A DNA stretch of 64,000 bases from Micromonospora profundi (GTDB lineage: Bacteria; Actinomycetota; Actinomycetes; Mycobacteriales; Micromonosporaceae), in the NCBI RefSeq assembly GCF_011927785.1, contig NZ_JAATJK010000001.1:2418001-2482000 (forward strand), written 5' to 3'. The translations under genes were made by a program, and so were the position numbers. Within the stretch, counting starts at the first letter, position 1; every line of letters starts with the position of its first letter. The notes below the pieces were generated by a model. That model worked only from the letters and a program-made list of their open reading frames with translations. It did no database searches and was not told the DNA's origin. Shown here piece after piece: positions 1-8,355 of this stretch.

Positions 1-54
1 AATTGAGATGCCACCGGGAAGCGCGGTGCGAAGCAGAGAAGGGACGTGGACATC

Positions 55-603
55 ATGACCGCGACGATCGAGCGGAACACCGCGAAGACCACCGCTCCGG
101 CGGCCGACACCACCCGGGAGAGGGCCACCCGCTACATCCTGGCCGGCACCCGGATGGCACTCGGCTGGATCTTCCTCTGGGCGTTCATCGACAAACTGTT
201 CGGCCTCGGGCTCGCCACCGAGACGAAGAACGCCTGGATCAACGGGGGCAGCCCCACAAAGGGTTTCCTCACCTTCGGCGTGACCGGGCCGTTCAAGGAC
301 CTCTACACCGGGATCGCCGGCGCCGCCTGGGCGGACTGGCTGTTCATGATCGGCTTGGCGGGCATCGGCATCGCTCTCCTGCTCGGCATCGGGATGCGGA
401 TCGCCGCCGTCGCCGGTGGACTGCTGCTGGTTCTCATGTGGACCGCCGTCCTGCCTCCGGAGAACAACCCCTTCATGGACGACCACCTGATCTACGCCGC
501 GGTGCTCGCAGTCCTGGCGCTGGTCAACGCCGGTGACACCTGGGGCCTCGGCCGGGTGTGGGCGAAGCTGCCGATCGTCCGACAGCTGCCCTGGCTGCGA
601 TGA
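55..603 (+). CDS. DoxX-family integral membrane protein
   Basis: A 182-residue membrane protein of the DoxX type. Hydrophobic segments lie at about residues 27-50, 92-112, 114-135 and 143-160, giving the four-helix layout of the family, and the first helix carries the W..W.F.DK pattern typical of DoxX. DoxX proteins are small inner-membrane proteins, some linked to quinone or thiosulfate redox chemistry; the substrate here cannot be told. An in-frame GTG lies nine bases upstream, but the ATG is preferred because AGAAGGGA sits about ten bases before it. A perfect 12-bp hairpin follows the stop, so it looks monocistronic. Confidence 0.85.
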   Translation: MTATIERNTAKTTAPAADTTRERATRYILAGTRMALGWIFLWAFIDKLFGLGLATETKNAWINGGSPTKGFLTFGVTGPFKDLYTGIAGAAWADWLFMIGLAGIGIALLLGIGMRIAAVAGGLLLVLMWTAVLPPENNPFMDDHLIYAAVLAVLALVNAGDTWGLGRVWAKLPIVRQLPWLR

Positions 604-626
604 CCGAACACGGCACCATCCCCACA

Positions 627-653
627 GCGGGCGTCACCATCGGTGACGCCCGC
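627..653 (+). terminator. Hairpin after doxX-like gene
   Basis: Perfect 12-bp stem (GCGGGCGTCACC and its complement) with a 3-base ATC loop, 24 bases past the stop codon. No T-run follows, as is usual for GC-rich actinomycete terminators. Confidence 0.6.
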
Positions 654-806
654 AAGCGTGTGCCCGGACTTCATCCCCTCCGGGCGTGTTTCGAGGGCTT
701 CGCCGCGCCGGCTGGGCAGGTGACGGGTCCGCCGGACATTCGCCGCAGACGATCCGGCAGGATCGACGGTGACCGGACACATCACCCAAACGGCAGGAGT
801 TCCCGC

Positions 807-1199
807 ATGAACCAGGCAGCAGACGCCCGTTCGGGCAAGCCCGAGGTGGGGCCGATCGAGGGTGCCCCGCCGGCCGACCTCGTGATCGAGGACATCACCG
901 TGGGCGAGGGCCCGCAGGCCCAGCCGGGTCAGCTGGCCAGCGTGCACTACGTCGGAGTGGCCCACTCCACCGGCGGCGAGTTCGACTCGTCCTGGAACCG
1001 GGGCGAGGCGTTCGAGTTCCCGCTCGGCGGCGGTCAGGTCATCGCCGGCTGGGACCAGGGCGTGGTCGGCATGCGCGTCGGCGGTCGCCGCCGGCTCACC
1101 ATCCCGCCGCACCTGGGGTACGGCGACCGCGGCGCGGCCGGCGTCATCAAGCCGGGCGAGACGCTGGTCTTCGTCGTCGACCTGCTCGGCGTGCGCTGA
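807..1199 (+). CDS. FKBP-type peptidyl-prolyl cis-trans isomerase
   Basis: A 130-residue single-domain FKBP. It catalyses cis-trans isomerisation of X-Pro bonds during protein folding. Hallmarks are in order: FDSS near residue 57, the VIxGWDQG core, the IPP strand, and the YGDRG loop before the terminal VFVVDLL strand. No signal peptide is present, so it should be cytoplasmic. The start is fixed by GGCAGGAG about seven bases upstream; longer readings run through non-coding-looking sequence. Its N-terminal 20 residues are an Ala/Gly/Pro-rich tail. Function is confident; physiological clients are unknown. Confidence 0.93.
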   Translation: MNQAADARSGKPEVGPIEGAPPADLVIEDITVGEGPQAQPGQLASVHYVGVAHSTGGEFDSSWNRGEAFEFPLGGGQVIAGWDQGVVGMRVGGRRRLTIPPHLGYGDRGAAGVIKPGETLVFVVDLLGVR

Positions 1200-1211
1200 C
1201 CGATCGTCGGT

Positions 1212-1239
1212 GGGGTCGCCGGCTCGAACCGGCGGCCCC
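1212..1239 (+). terminator. Hairpin between convergent FKBP and STAS genes
   Basis: GGGGTCGCCGG pairs with CCGGCGGCCCC (one T-G wobble) around a 6-base loop, just after the FKBP stop and before the end of the convergent STAS gene. It probably serves both transcripts. Confidence 0.55.
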
Positions 1240-1320
1240 GCGCCCGACGTCACCACGGGCGCGAACAGTCAGCCCAGGGCCGACAGAGACCCGGTGATCA
1301 TGAGTGACGCGGCCCGACGG

Positions 1321-1773
1321 TCAGGCCGCGCACGGCAGACAGCGCGCGGTCACGGCCTGCGGGCGGTGTGCGGCGGCGACGGGGACCGACCGACGCGGGG
1401 CACCGACCACGCCGGCGGAAACCGGGCGACGCGCGGCCTCGACAACCCGGGTCGGCTCCAGAATCGTCATCACCCGGTGCAGGCCGGTGGCGCGCAGCAC
1501 CCGGGCCACCATCGGCGTCGGGTCGACAAGGACGAGCTCGCCGCCCCGGGCCCGGATCCGCAGATGTGCGGCGAGCAACGTGCGCACCCCGGCGGCGGAC
1601 AGCAGTCGCAGCTCGGACATCTCCAGCTGGACGACCGGCCGGGCTGGCGCGGACCACAGCGCGGATCGGAACGCGGCCACCGTCGCGATGTCGACCTCGC
1701 CGGCCACCCGCACCTGGACCACCCGGTCACCCACGTTGAGCTGCACGTCGAGCCGGTCGCTGCGATCTTCCAT
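1321..1773 (-). CDS. STAS-domain anti-sigma factor antagonist-like protein
   Basis: A 150-residue protein with one STAS domain (about residues 8-105) and a low-complexity Ala/Arg/Pro-rich tail. The GEVDIATV strand and the ELRLLSAAG loop are typical of anti-anti-sigma proteins, which bind an anti-sigma kinase and are controlled by Ser phosphorylation. At the usual D-S-S-G position the sequence reads S59-A60-A61-G62, so the phospho-acceptor Ser seems to be Ala. It may be constitutively active or regulated otherwise. No anti-sigma kinase gene is adjacent. The start is chosen because a TAGATT box lies seven bases before this ATG, consistent with a leaderless mRNA; a longer reading would begin upstream of that box. 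Confidence 0.75.
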   Translation of the reverse strand: MEDRSDRLDVQLNVGDRVVQVRVAGEVDIATVAAFRSALWSAPARPVVQLEMSELRLLSAAGVRTLLAAHLRIRARGGELVLVDPTPMVARVLRATGLHRVMTILEPTRVVEAARRPVSAGVVGAPRRSVPVAAAHRPQAVTARCLPCAA

Positions 1774-1780
1774 GCCATGA

Positions 1781-1786
1781 AATCTA
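1781..1786 (-). promoter_or_regulatory. -10 box (TAGATT) of leaderless STAS gene
   Basis: TAGATT on the minus strand, seven bases before the ATG, with no Shine-Dalgarno in between. This fits the TANNNT-N6-7-start layout of actinobacterial leaderless transcripts. No good -35 is evident. Confidence 0.5.
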
Positions 1787-1853
1787 GCCGCCACCCCCGA
1801 CAGTTTCGTCCCTCCACGCGGTGATTCCGGGTACGTCCAGGGTCAACCCCCGG

Positions 1854-1881
1854 GGTACCCCTGATCCCCCTCAGGGGTACC
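1854..1881. repeat. Perfect 11-bp palindrome
   Basis: GGTACCCCTGA and its exact complement flank a 6-base TCCCCC spacer. It lies between the divergent STAS and SMP-30-like genes, where a terminator is not expected, and is followed at once by a second larger inverted repeat. Confidence 0.7.
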
Positions 1882-1910
1882 GCGCCGGGATCCGCCAGCC
1901 GGAGCGTGAC

Positions 1911-1978
1911 CCACTCGGCTTCGGTGAAACCGGGGTGTCCCGCCGACCTGGACACCCCGATTCCACGGAACCGAGTGG
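1911..1978. repeat. Long imperfect inverted repeat (about 30-bp arms)
   Basis: The arms begin and end with CCACTCGG/CCGAGTGG and close with the perfect 10-bp inner stem CGGGGTGTCC/GGACACCCCG around a 9-base loop; the middle 11-12 bases of each arm match only in part. It ends about 40 bases before the SMP-30-like start. It could be a repeat element, a cruciform or a leader structure. Confidence 0.65.
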
Positions 1979-2017
1979 ATCACGCCAGCGCCACCCGCCC
2001 GGGTGGAGAATGACCGG

Positions 2018-3034
2018 ATGGTGATTCCCCGACCCCGGCCGCCCCGGCTGATCCGGCCCGTCCGCGAGCCGGCCACCGTTGCGCCTCCGCTGACCGGAGC
2101 GTGGGCCGCCACCGACCGCCGACTCGACCACGTCGACCTGCTGCCCCTGCCAGAGGGCGCGGTCGGCCCCGAGGACGTCCTTGTCGACGCGGTCGGCCGG
2201 GTGATCAGCGGCGACGAGGACGGCAACCTCTGGTGGTGGCCGACGGACGCTCCGGCCGGCACCCGGCCCCGGCTGCTGGCCGAGACCGGTGGCCGGCCGC
2301 TGGGCATCGAGGTGGACACGTCCGGTGAGGCGCTTGTCGTCTGTGACGCGTACCGCGGGTTGCTGCGGGTCACGCCCGACGGCGCGGTCCGCGAGTTGAC
2401 CGGGACGGCACCCCCGGTGCACCTCGCCAACAACGCGACGGTGGCCCGCGACGGCACCGTCTACTTCACCGACAGCTCGGACCGGTTCCCCGTCTCGCAC
2501 TGGAAACGGGACCTGCTGGAACACCGCCCCAACGGCCGCGTACTGGCCCATCACCCGGGCAGCGGGCACACCGAGCTGGTGGCCGACGGGCTGTACTTCC
2601 CCAACGGAATCGCGCTGACTCCGGACGAGTCGGCGTTGATGCTCGTGGAGACCTCCACCCACCGGCTGCTCCGCGTCGAGTTGGGCGGTGGCGTCCGGGT
2701 GCTCGCCGACCTGCCCGCGTATCCGGACAATCTCTCGGCGGTGGGCGACGGGACGTACTGGATCGCGCTGCCCAGCCCTCGCGTGCCGATCGCCGAGCGA
2801 CTGCTGCCGCATCCCCGGCTGCGCCAGATCGCCGCGCTGCTGCCCGACGCGATGCAGCCGCAGCCGCGCCGCTACGGGTTGGTCGCCCTGGTCGACGAAC
2901 AGGGCGCGGTCCGCCGGACGCTGCACGGCCCGACCGGGCACTATCCCATGATCACCGGGGTACGCCAGCACGGCGACCAACTCTGGCTGGGCAGCCTGAC
3001 CGGGTCCGGGGTGGCCCGCGTACCGCTGGACTGA
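2018..3034 (+). CDS. SMP-30/gluconolactonase or strictosidine-synthase-like beta-propeller
   Basis: A protein of 338 residues forming a six-bladed beta-propeller. Supporting motifs are the GPEDVLVDAVGRVISGDEDG entry strand, YFTDSS near the middle, and FPNGIALTPDESALMLVETS, the metal-site strand shared by SMP-30 and strictosidine synthase-like proteins. Family members are metal-dependent lactone or ester hydrolases; the substrate is not predictable. There is no signal peptide. A GTG start 15 bases upstream is possible, but the ATG has GGTGGAG about ten bases before it. It is the last rightward gene before the convergent L,D-transpeptidase. Confidence 0.8.
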   Translation: MVIPRPRPPRLIRPVREPATVAPPLTGAWAATDRRLDHVDLLPLPEGAVGPEDVLVDAVGRVISGDEDGNLWWWPTDAPAGTRPRLLAETGGRPLGIEVDTSGEALVVCDAYRGLLRVTPDGAVRELTGTAPPVHLANNATVARDGTVYFTDSSDRFPVSHWKRDLLEHRPNGRVLAHHPGSGHTELVADGLYFPNGIALTPDESALMLVETSTHRLLRVELGGGVRVLADLPAYPDNLSAVGDGTYWIALPSPRVPIAERLLPHPRLRQIAALLPDAMQPQPRRYGLVALVDEQGAVRRTLHGPTGHYPMITGVRQHGDQLWLGSLTGSGVARVPLD

Positions 3035-3090
3035 GCATGCGACGACGCCCGTGCCGTGCCGGGGCGGCGATCCCGGCTGCCCGGCGGGCC

Positions 3091-3190
3091 TTTGGACGGC
3101 GACCAGGCAGGCGCGCCCTGGAGGGCGACCAGCCCGGCAGAGCCTGGACGGCGACCGGGACGGCGGACCTGGACCACGCCGGGACGGCGG
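3091..3190. repeat. Imperfect 25-26-bp tandem repeat, about four copies
   Basis: Units begin TTGGACGGCGACC, CTGGAGGGCGACC, CTGGACGGCGACC and CTGGACCACGCC, spaced 26, 26 and 25 bases. They fill the non-coding gap between the convergent SMP-30-like and L,D-transpeptidase genes. No protein of recognisable type is encoded. Confidence 0.6.
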
Positions 3191-3252
3191 GCGGTGGACG
3201 CAGCGACCGGGCCGGCCCGCCAGCGAGGCGGCCCGGCCCGGTCGATGGTGTG

Positions 3253-4521
3253 TCAGCGACCGCTTACCGAAGGTGCCGGAGCGGGTGAGCCACCGGCCAC
3301 CGCGCCCGGGTGGGCCGGCGCGGCCGGCGCGGGCCCGAGCCCGGCCGGCACCGGCAGGGCGCTGCCCTTGACGAACTCGTCCCAGCTCACGTTCCACGCC
3401 GTCCAGCCGTTGCCCGGCTGCAACTCGACCTCGGTGCCCTTGACGGTGACGAGGTCACCGACCTGGGTCACTCCCATCAGCCAGTCGGCGGCTGCGGCGG
3501 AGACGTTCGCGCAGCCGTGCGAGACGTTGGTGTTGCCCTGGTCCCCCTCCGACCACGGGGCGGAGTGGATGAACTCGCCGCCCCAGGTGTAGCGCTGGGC
3601 GTCGTCCACGTCGACCACGTAGCCACCGTTTGGCTCACCACGGGTGTCGAAGGTGGTCCGCTGATGCTTCTCCATGATCACCATCTTGCCGCTGGAGCTC
3701 GGCGTACTCGGCTTGCCGAGGCTCACCGGGATACGGCGGATCTGCTTGCCGTCGCGCAGCACCGTCATCTGCTTGGTGGCGTTGTCGATCTCCAGGGAGA
3801 CCTGTCGTCCGATCTTGGAGGTCGCGGTCCGCTCCGCGTCGCCGACAAGCTTCTTGCCGATGGGCAGCCCTTCCAGCCCGGCCCGCACGCTGATCGTGGT
3901 CCCCGGCCGCCAGAAATCGGGTGCCCGGTAATAGACCTGACTACCGTCCTCCAGCCACGACCACGTCCCCGGCTGCGGCGGATTCGTCTTTACGAACAAC
4001 CGACGCTGCACATCCGCCCTGGCCTCTTTCGGAATTGCCGGGTCGAACGCGACGGTTACCGGCATCGCCGTGCCGTACGTCCGGTTACCGACGAAATAGA
4101 GGGTGCTGGTGATCTGCGGTTTCGTGGACTTGGGCATCGTGGTGAAGGTCGTGGTCCGGGTGGTGGTCGCGCCCGAGTCGCCGGTCGCTGTCACCTCCGC
4201 CGTGTACGTACGCCGGGGTTGCAGCGGCTTGCTGGGCACCCACCCCGAGCCGTCCTCCCGTGGCTCCGCCTCGACCTGCTTGCCCTTGTCGTCGGTGAGC
4301 CGGACGGCGGTGACCCGTCCTCCCTTGACCGCCGTGCCGACCTCGGCACTGACCGGAACGTCGCGGGTCTTGTCCCCCGGCGTCACTGTGAGTTCGGGCG
4401 CCGGGGCGTGTTCCTTGGCCGATTCGGCCGCCGGCTTCCGGTCGGCGGTGCACCCACCCAGCACGAGCGGTGCGGCTGCGATGGTTACCGCCAACAGCGT
4501 CAATCGCCGCCTAGGCGTCAT
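3253..4521 (-). CDS. Lipoprotein L,D-transpeptidase with Ig-like domains (YkuD fold)
   Basis: A 422-residue exported lipoprotein that should make 3-3 cross-links in peptidoglycan. The N-terminus is a lipoprotein signal with lipobox LGGC (Cys at residue 24). Next come two beta-rich Ig-like domains (about residues 40-130 and 140-250), as in mycobacterial LdtMt2-type enzymes, then the YkuD catalytic domain. The active-site motif SHGCANVS places the catalytic Cys at residue 337, with an upstream conserved His in FIHSAPW. A short Ala/Pro tail ends the protein. The ATG is chosen for its lipoprotein signal and the GGGGGGA ribosome site. It is separate from the convergent gene downstream. Confidence 0.95.
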   Translation of the reverse strand: MTPRRRLTLLAVTIAAAPLVLGGCTADRKPAAESAKEHAPAPELTVTPGDKTRDVPVSAEVGTAVKGGRVTAVRLTDDKGKQVEAEPREDGSGWVPSKPLQPRRTYTAEVTATGDSGATTTRTTTFTTMPKSTKPQITSTLYFVGNRTYGTAMPVTVAFDPAIPKEARADVQRRLFVKTNPPQPGTWSWLEDGSQVYYRAPDFWRPGTTISVRAGLEGLPIGKKLVGDAERTATSKIGRQVSLEIDNATKQMTVLRDGKQIRRIPVSLGKPSTPSSSGKMVIMEKHQRTTFDTRGEPNGGYVVDVDDAQRYTWGGEFIHSAPWSEGDQGNTNVSHGCANVSAAAADWLMGVTQVGDLVTVKGTEVELQPGNGWTAWNVSWDEFVKGSALPVPAGLGPAPAAPAHPGAVAGGSPAPAPSVSGR

Positions 4522-5135
4522 GTTCAGTCCCCCCGTTTTCGACTTCCCTCCGCCATATTCTCGCGGCCTGGCCACGGTCGTCCGGGCCATTCGGAAATAA
4601 TCGGCCGCGCATTTATCGGCACATTTTCCGACGTTGTGCCGTTGACGAATAAAGCGCACAACTGCCGCCTGTGGCCCTCACCCGACCGGCCCCGGCCCAC
4701 CCGGGCCGCAACGTCCCGTCCCGCCCTCGCCACGCCGGGCTCGCACCTATGACCACTGGTGTGCGACTTTCCGGCGACGGAACAGCGTGACGGCACCGGC
4801 CGGCGTACGGAGCCGGAGAGCGGGCGACCGCCGCACCCGGTGAGCGCACTTTTGTCAGGTGGAGCGAAACTTCTGCCAATCGAGACGAAGCTTTGCCTTC
4901 GTCCGGAGGCAAGGGTAAGGTCGCGATTCAGATAGAGGGTTGCCCATCCGTCGATCAGCCTGCCGCCGCCCGCACCGGGTCGCCGCGCTCCGGCCCACAC
5001 GGGTCCGGGCCGCACCCGCGCACCGTCCCTCACCGTCCAGCCGGAGTCCGCCTCCGGCCGGTTCGGCGCGCCCGGACGGCGGCAGCCGGTCGACGCCGCA
5101 GACGGCACACCAGCCGTCAGGAAGGGACCACCACC
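4522..5135. other. 614-base intergenic region between divergent genes
   Basis: Holds the promoters of the leftward L,D-transpeptidase and the rightward sugar isomerase. About 4540-4670 is AT-richer than its surroundings and is the likely promoter zone of the transpeptidase. A 7-bp hairpin (GACGAAG/CTTCGTC) lies at about 4883-4902. Open frames here lack family resemblance and good start signals, so no gene is called. Confidence 0.5.
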
Positions 5136-6092
5136 ATGGATCACCAGACCAACGAGCCGGTGCCGCCAGTGGCGTCCGAGCCGCTCAGCAGGCGCGGAGT
5201 GCTCCGCGCCGCGACCGTCTCCGCCGCCGCCGTCGGCACCGCCGGCCTGCTCACCGGCCCGGCCAGCGCCGCACCGGCAGCGCACTCCCCCGGCCGCCGC
5301 CGGGTGCCGGTGGACCGGATCAGCATCCAGCTCTACACGCTGCGCGACCAGCTCGCCGCCGACCTGCCCGGCACGCTCACCGCCCTTCGGCGGATCGGCT
5401 ACCGCCGCGTGGAGCACGCCGGCTTCGTCGGGCGTACGGCCGCGCAGTTCCGCGCCGCACTCGACGCGGCCGGGCTGCGCTCCACCTCCGGGCACGTCGG
5501 CATCCCGCAGCCGTTCGACGCCGCCACCTGGGAACGCGCCCTCGCCGAGGCGAACGTGGTGGGCTGCAAGAAGGTCGTCCACCCGTACTTCGGCCGCGAC
5601 GCGCAGGGACGCCCGATTCGGGACCCCGCCGTCTACCGTGCGCTGGCCCGGGACCTCAACCAGGCCGGCAGGCTGGCCGAGCGCGCCGGGCTGGACTTCG
5701 GCTACCACAACCACCAGCTGGAGTTCGTACCGCTGACCAACGGTTCGACGGGCTTCGAGATCCTCGCCGGGCAGACCGACCCCCGGCTGGTCCACTTCGA
5801 ACTCGACCTCTACTGGACCTGGCGGGGCGCGCACGACCCGGTCGACGTGATCCGGGCCAACCGTGGCCGGGTCCGCCAGGTGCACGTCAAGGACCTCGAC
5901 GTCGAGGGTGGCTTCGCCGACCTCGGCGACGGCGTCATCGACTTCGGCCGGATCTTCGCGCACGAGCGAGAAGCAGGCATCGAGGAGTACATCGTGGAGC
6001 GCGACGACGCGGGCACCCCGCCGCGCGCCCCCGCCGACGCCCTGGACACCGCCCGGGTCGGCTTCGACTATCTCGCCTCACTCCGGTACTGA
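5136..6092 (+). CDS. Tat-exported sugar phosphate isomerase/epimerase-like TIM-barrel protein
   Basis: A 318-residue protein of the xylose-isomerase-like TIM barrel (AP endonuclease 2) family. The twin-arginine signal SRRGVLR followed by an Ala-rich core and a PASAAPA cleavage region indicates folded export. The barrel (about residues 60-318) shows ISIQLYTLRD at its first strand, GYHNHQLEF with candidate metal ligands, HFELDLYW, and VHVKDLD. Homologues isomerise sugars, and some act on 3-keto-glycosides. AGGAAGGGA precedes the start. A secreted sugar dehydrogenase follows 23 bases downstream, so the two probably act on the same extracellular substrate. The exact reaction is unknown. Confidence 0.85.
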   Translation: MDHQTNEPVPPVASEPLSRRGVLRAATVSAAAVGTAGLLTGPASAAPAAHSPGRRRVPVDRISIQLYTLRDQLAADLPGTLTALRRIGYRRVEHAGFVGRTAAQFRAALDAAGLRSTSGHVGIPQPFDAATWERALAEANVVGCKKVVHPYFGRDAQGRPIRDPAVYRALARDLNQAGRLAERAGLDFGYHNHQLEFVPLTNGSTGFEILAGQTDPRLVHFELDLYWTWRGAHDPVDVIRANRGRVRQVHVKDLDVEGGFADLGDGVIDFGRIFAHEREAGIEEYIVERDDAGTPPRAPADALDTARVGFDYLASLRY

Positions 6093-6115
6093 CCACCACC
6101 TCGGGGGACTACCTG

Positions 6116-8212
6116 ATGAACAGGACCGCTTTCGTGTCCGCCCTGCTCCTGGTGACGGCCGGCCTGGCCGCACCGACGGCAGCGGCGGCAGCTCCCGCAG
6201 CGCCGCCGGACAGCAGCTTCCAGAAGGTGACGCTCAACGACTTTCCCGGCGAGCCGATGAGCCTCGCCGTCCTGCCCGACCTGCGCGTGCTGCACACCTC
6301 CCGCACCGGTGAGGTCCGCATCCACGACCCGCGTACCGGGCTGAACACCCTCGCCGCTGACATCCCCGTGTACGAGCACGACGAGGAGGGGTTGCAGGGG
6401 GTCGCCATCGACCCGAACTTCGCCAAGAACAAGTGGGTCTACCTCTACTACTCGCCGCCGATGAACACCCCTGTGGACGACCCGGCCACCCCCGACGTCA
6501 ACGAGGGTGACGCGCCGCTTGTCGGCACCGAGGCCGACTGGCAGCGGTTCCGAGGCGCGCTGCGGCTGTCCCGGTTCAAGCTCGAGGGGATGAAGCTCAA
6601 CCTCAGCACCGAGCAGCAGATCATCGACGTACCCACCGACCGTGGGATCTGCTGCCACGTCGGCGGTCAGATCGACTTCGACAGCAAGGGCAACCTGTAC
6701 CTGTCGACCGGCGACGACACGAACCCGTTCTTCTCCGACGGCTACATCCCGATCGACGAACGGGCCGACCGCAACCCGGCGTTCGACGCCCAGCGCACCT
6801 CGGCCAACACCAACGACCTGCGCGGCAAGCTGCTGCGCATCAAGGTGAAGGCCGGTGGGGGTTACACGGTGCCGGCCGGCAACCTCTTCAAGCCGGGTAC
6901 GGCGAAGACCCGCCCGGAGATCTACGCGATGGGCCTGCGTAACGCGTTCCGGTTCGCCGTCGACCGGCGCACCGACAACGTGTACCTGGGCGACTACTCG
7001 CCCGACGCGTCCTCGTCGAACCCTGAGCGCGGGCCCGCCGGGCACGGCCGGTGGATGCTCATCGACAAGCCCGCGAACTACGGCTGGCCGTACTGCGTGA
7101 CGCCGACGATCGCCTACCGCGACTACGACTTCGCGACCGGCCAGTCCGGCCCGAAGTTCAACTGCAAGCGCCCGGTCAACGACTCGCCCCACAACACGGG
7201 CAAGCGGCAACTGCCGCCGGTGGAGCAGCCGGAGGTCTGGTACCCGTCCGCCGCGTCGGGTGAGTTCCCGCAACTGGGCACCGGTGGCATCGGCCCGATG
7301 GGCGGCCCGGCGTACGACTACGACGGGACCAGCACGTCGCGGACCCGCTGGCCGGCCTACTACGACGGGGTGCCGCTGTTCTACGAGTGGACCCGGGACT
7401 ACATCAAGGAGTTCCGACTCGATTCCGACGGCGACGTCAAGGACATCCGGTCGGTGGTGCCGTCGATAGTGGTGGACAACCCGATGGACATGGAGTTCGG
7501 CCCGGACGGGGCGCTCTACGTGCTGGAGTACGGCGACGGCTACTTCGCCGAGAACCCGGACGCCCAGCTGTCCCGGATCGACTTCGTCCGCGGCAACCGC
7601 ACGCCGATCCCGAAGATCAGCGCGACCCCGACCGCCGGGCAGGCGCCCTTGACCGTGGCGTTCTCCAGCGCCGGCACCACGGACCCGGACGGCGACCGGC
7701 TCAGCTATGCGTGGGACTTCAACGCGGACGGCTCGGTGGACAGCACCGAGGCGAACCCCACGTGGACGTTCCAGGAGAACGGCTCGTACACCCCGACGCT
7801 GAAGGTGACCGACCGCACCGGCCGGTCGGCAGCTGCCACCCTGCCTCTGCTGGTCGGGCCGCGGGCGCCGGTCGTCGAGTTCGTCGCTCCGGTGGCCGGG
7901 CAGCCCTTCCAGTTCGGGCAGACGGTCGCGTACGAGGTGCGGGTCACCGACGACCTGCCGGTGGACTGCTCACGGGTGAAGGTCACCTACGTGCTCGGCC
8001 ACGACGAGCACGGACATCCGCTCTCCTCGGCTACCGGATGCTCCGGGACCATCGCCACCTTCGTCGACGGTGGGCACGGTGGGGCCGACAACCTGACGGC
8101 GGTCTTCGTCGCGGAGTACACCGACGCGCCGACCGATCCCGGTGTGCCGGCGCAGACCGGTACGGCGACGGTCGTGCTGGATCCCGACCCGGTCGCGGGC
8201 CTGGCCGGCTGA
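6116..8212 (+). CDS. Secreted PQQ-type glucose/sorbosone dehydrogenase-like protein with PKD domain
   Basis: A 698-residue exported protein. A Sec signal (residues 1-28, ending in an Ala-rich stretch) precedes a six-bladed beta-propeller of the soluble aldose/sorbosone dehydrogenase family. CCHVGGQIDFD resembles the HxGG segment holding the catalytic His of soluble glucose dehydrogenase, followed by GNLYLSTGDD. A PKD domain spans about residues 497-581 (FSSAGTTDPDGD, YAWDFNADG), then another beta domain to the end. PKD modules usually bind carbohydrate or mediate surface contact. GGGGGA lies seven bases before the ATG. It probably forms an operon with the upstream isomerase. Cofactor and substrate are inferred from the family. 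Confidence 0.88.
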   Translation: MNRTAFVSALLLVTAGLAAPTAAAAAPAAPPDSSFQKVTLNDFPGEPMSLAVLPDLRVLHTSRTGEVRIHDPRTGLNTLAADIPVYEHDEEGLQGVAIDPNFAKNKWVYLYYSPPMNTPVDDPATPDVNEGDAPLVGTEADWQRFRGALRLSRFKLEGMKLNLSTEQQIIDVPTDRGICCHVGGQIDFDSKGNLYLSTGDDTNPFFSDGYIPIDERADRNPAFDAQRTSANTNDLRGKLLRIKVKAGGGYTVPAGNLFKPGTAKTRPEIYAMGLRNAFRFAVDRRTDNVYLGDYSPDASSSNPERGPAGHGRWMLIDKPANYGWPYCVTPTIAYRDYDFATGQSGPKFNCKRPVNDSPHNTGKRQLPPVEQPEVWYPSAASGEFPQLGTGGIGPMGGPAYDYDGTSTSRTRWPAYYDGVPLFYEWTRDYIKEFRLDSDGDVKDIRSVVPSIVVDNPMDMEFGPDGALYVLEYGDGYFAENPDAQLSRIDFVRGNRTPIPKISATPTAGQAPLTVAFSSAGTTDPDGDRLSYAWDFNADGSVDSTEANPTWTFQENGSYTPTLKVTDRTGRSAAATLPLLVGPRAPVVEFVAPVAGQPFQFGQTVAYEVRVTDDLPVDCSRVKVTYVLGHDEHGHPLSSATGCSGTIATFVDGGHGGADNLTAVFVAEYTDAPTDPGVPAQTGTATVVLDPDPVAGLAG

Positions 8213-8226
8213 CCGACGCGGATTGA

Positions 8227-8265
8227 CGGTGGCGGCGGCCCGGAGCACTCCGGCCGCCGCCACCG
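8227..8265 (+). terminator. Strong hairpin after sugar dehydrogenase
   Basis: CGGTGGCGGCGGCC pairs perfectly with GGCCGCCGCCACCG, and CGGAG/CTCCG can pair inside it. It lies just after the dehydrogenase stop, before the convergent beta-helix gene. Confidence 0.7.
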
Positions 8266-8355
8266 AACGTCACGCCACTCCACCCGTCCGCCGCTCAACC
8301 CCAAGCCACCGCCGGACAATCCGCCCCGGTCGAGTCGCCCAGGGTCGGCGCCCGC

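Noticed and set aside
4940..6115. In-frame extension of the sugar dehydrogenase gene upstream of its signal peptide
   Set aside because: It runs antisense-frame through the isomerase gene, is Arg/Pro-rich and lacks family features; the ATG with Sec signal and GGGGGA site is clear.
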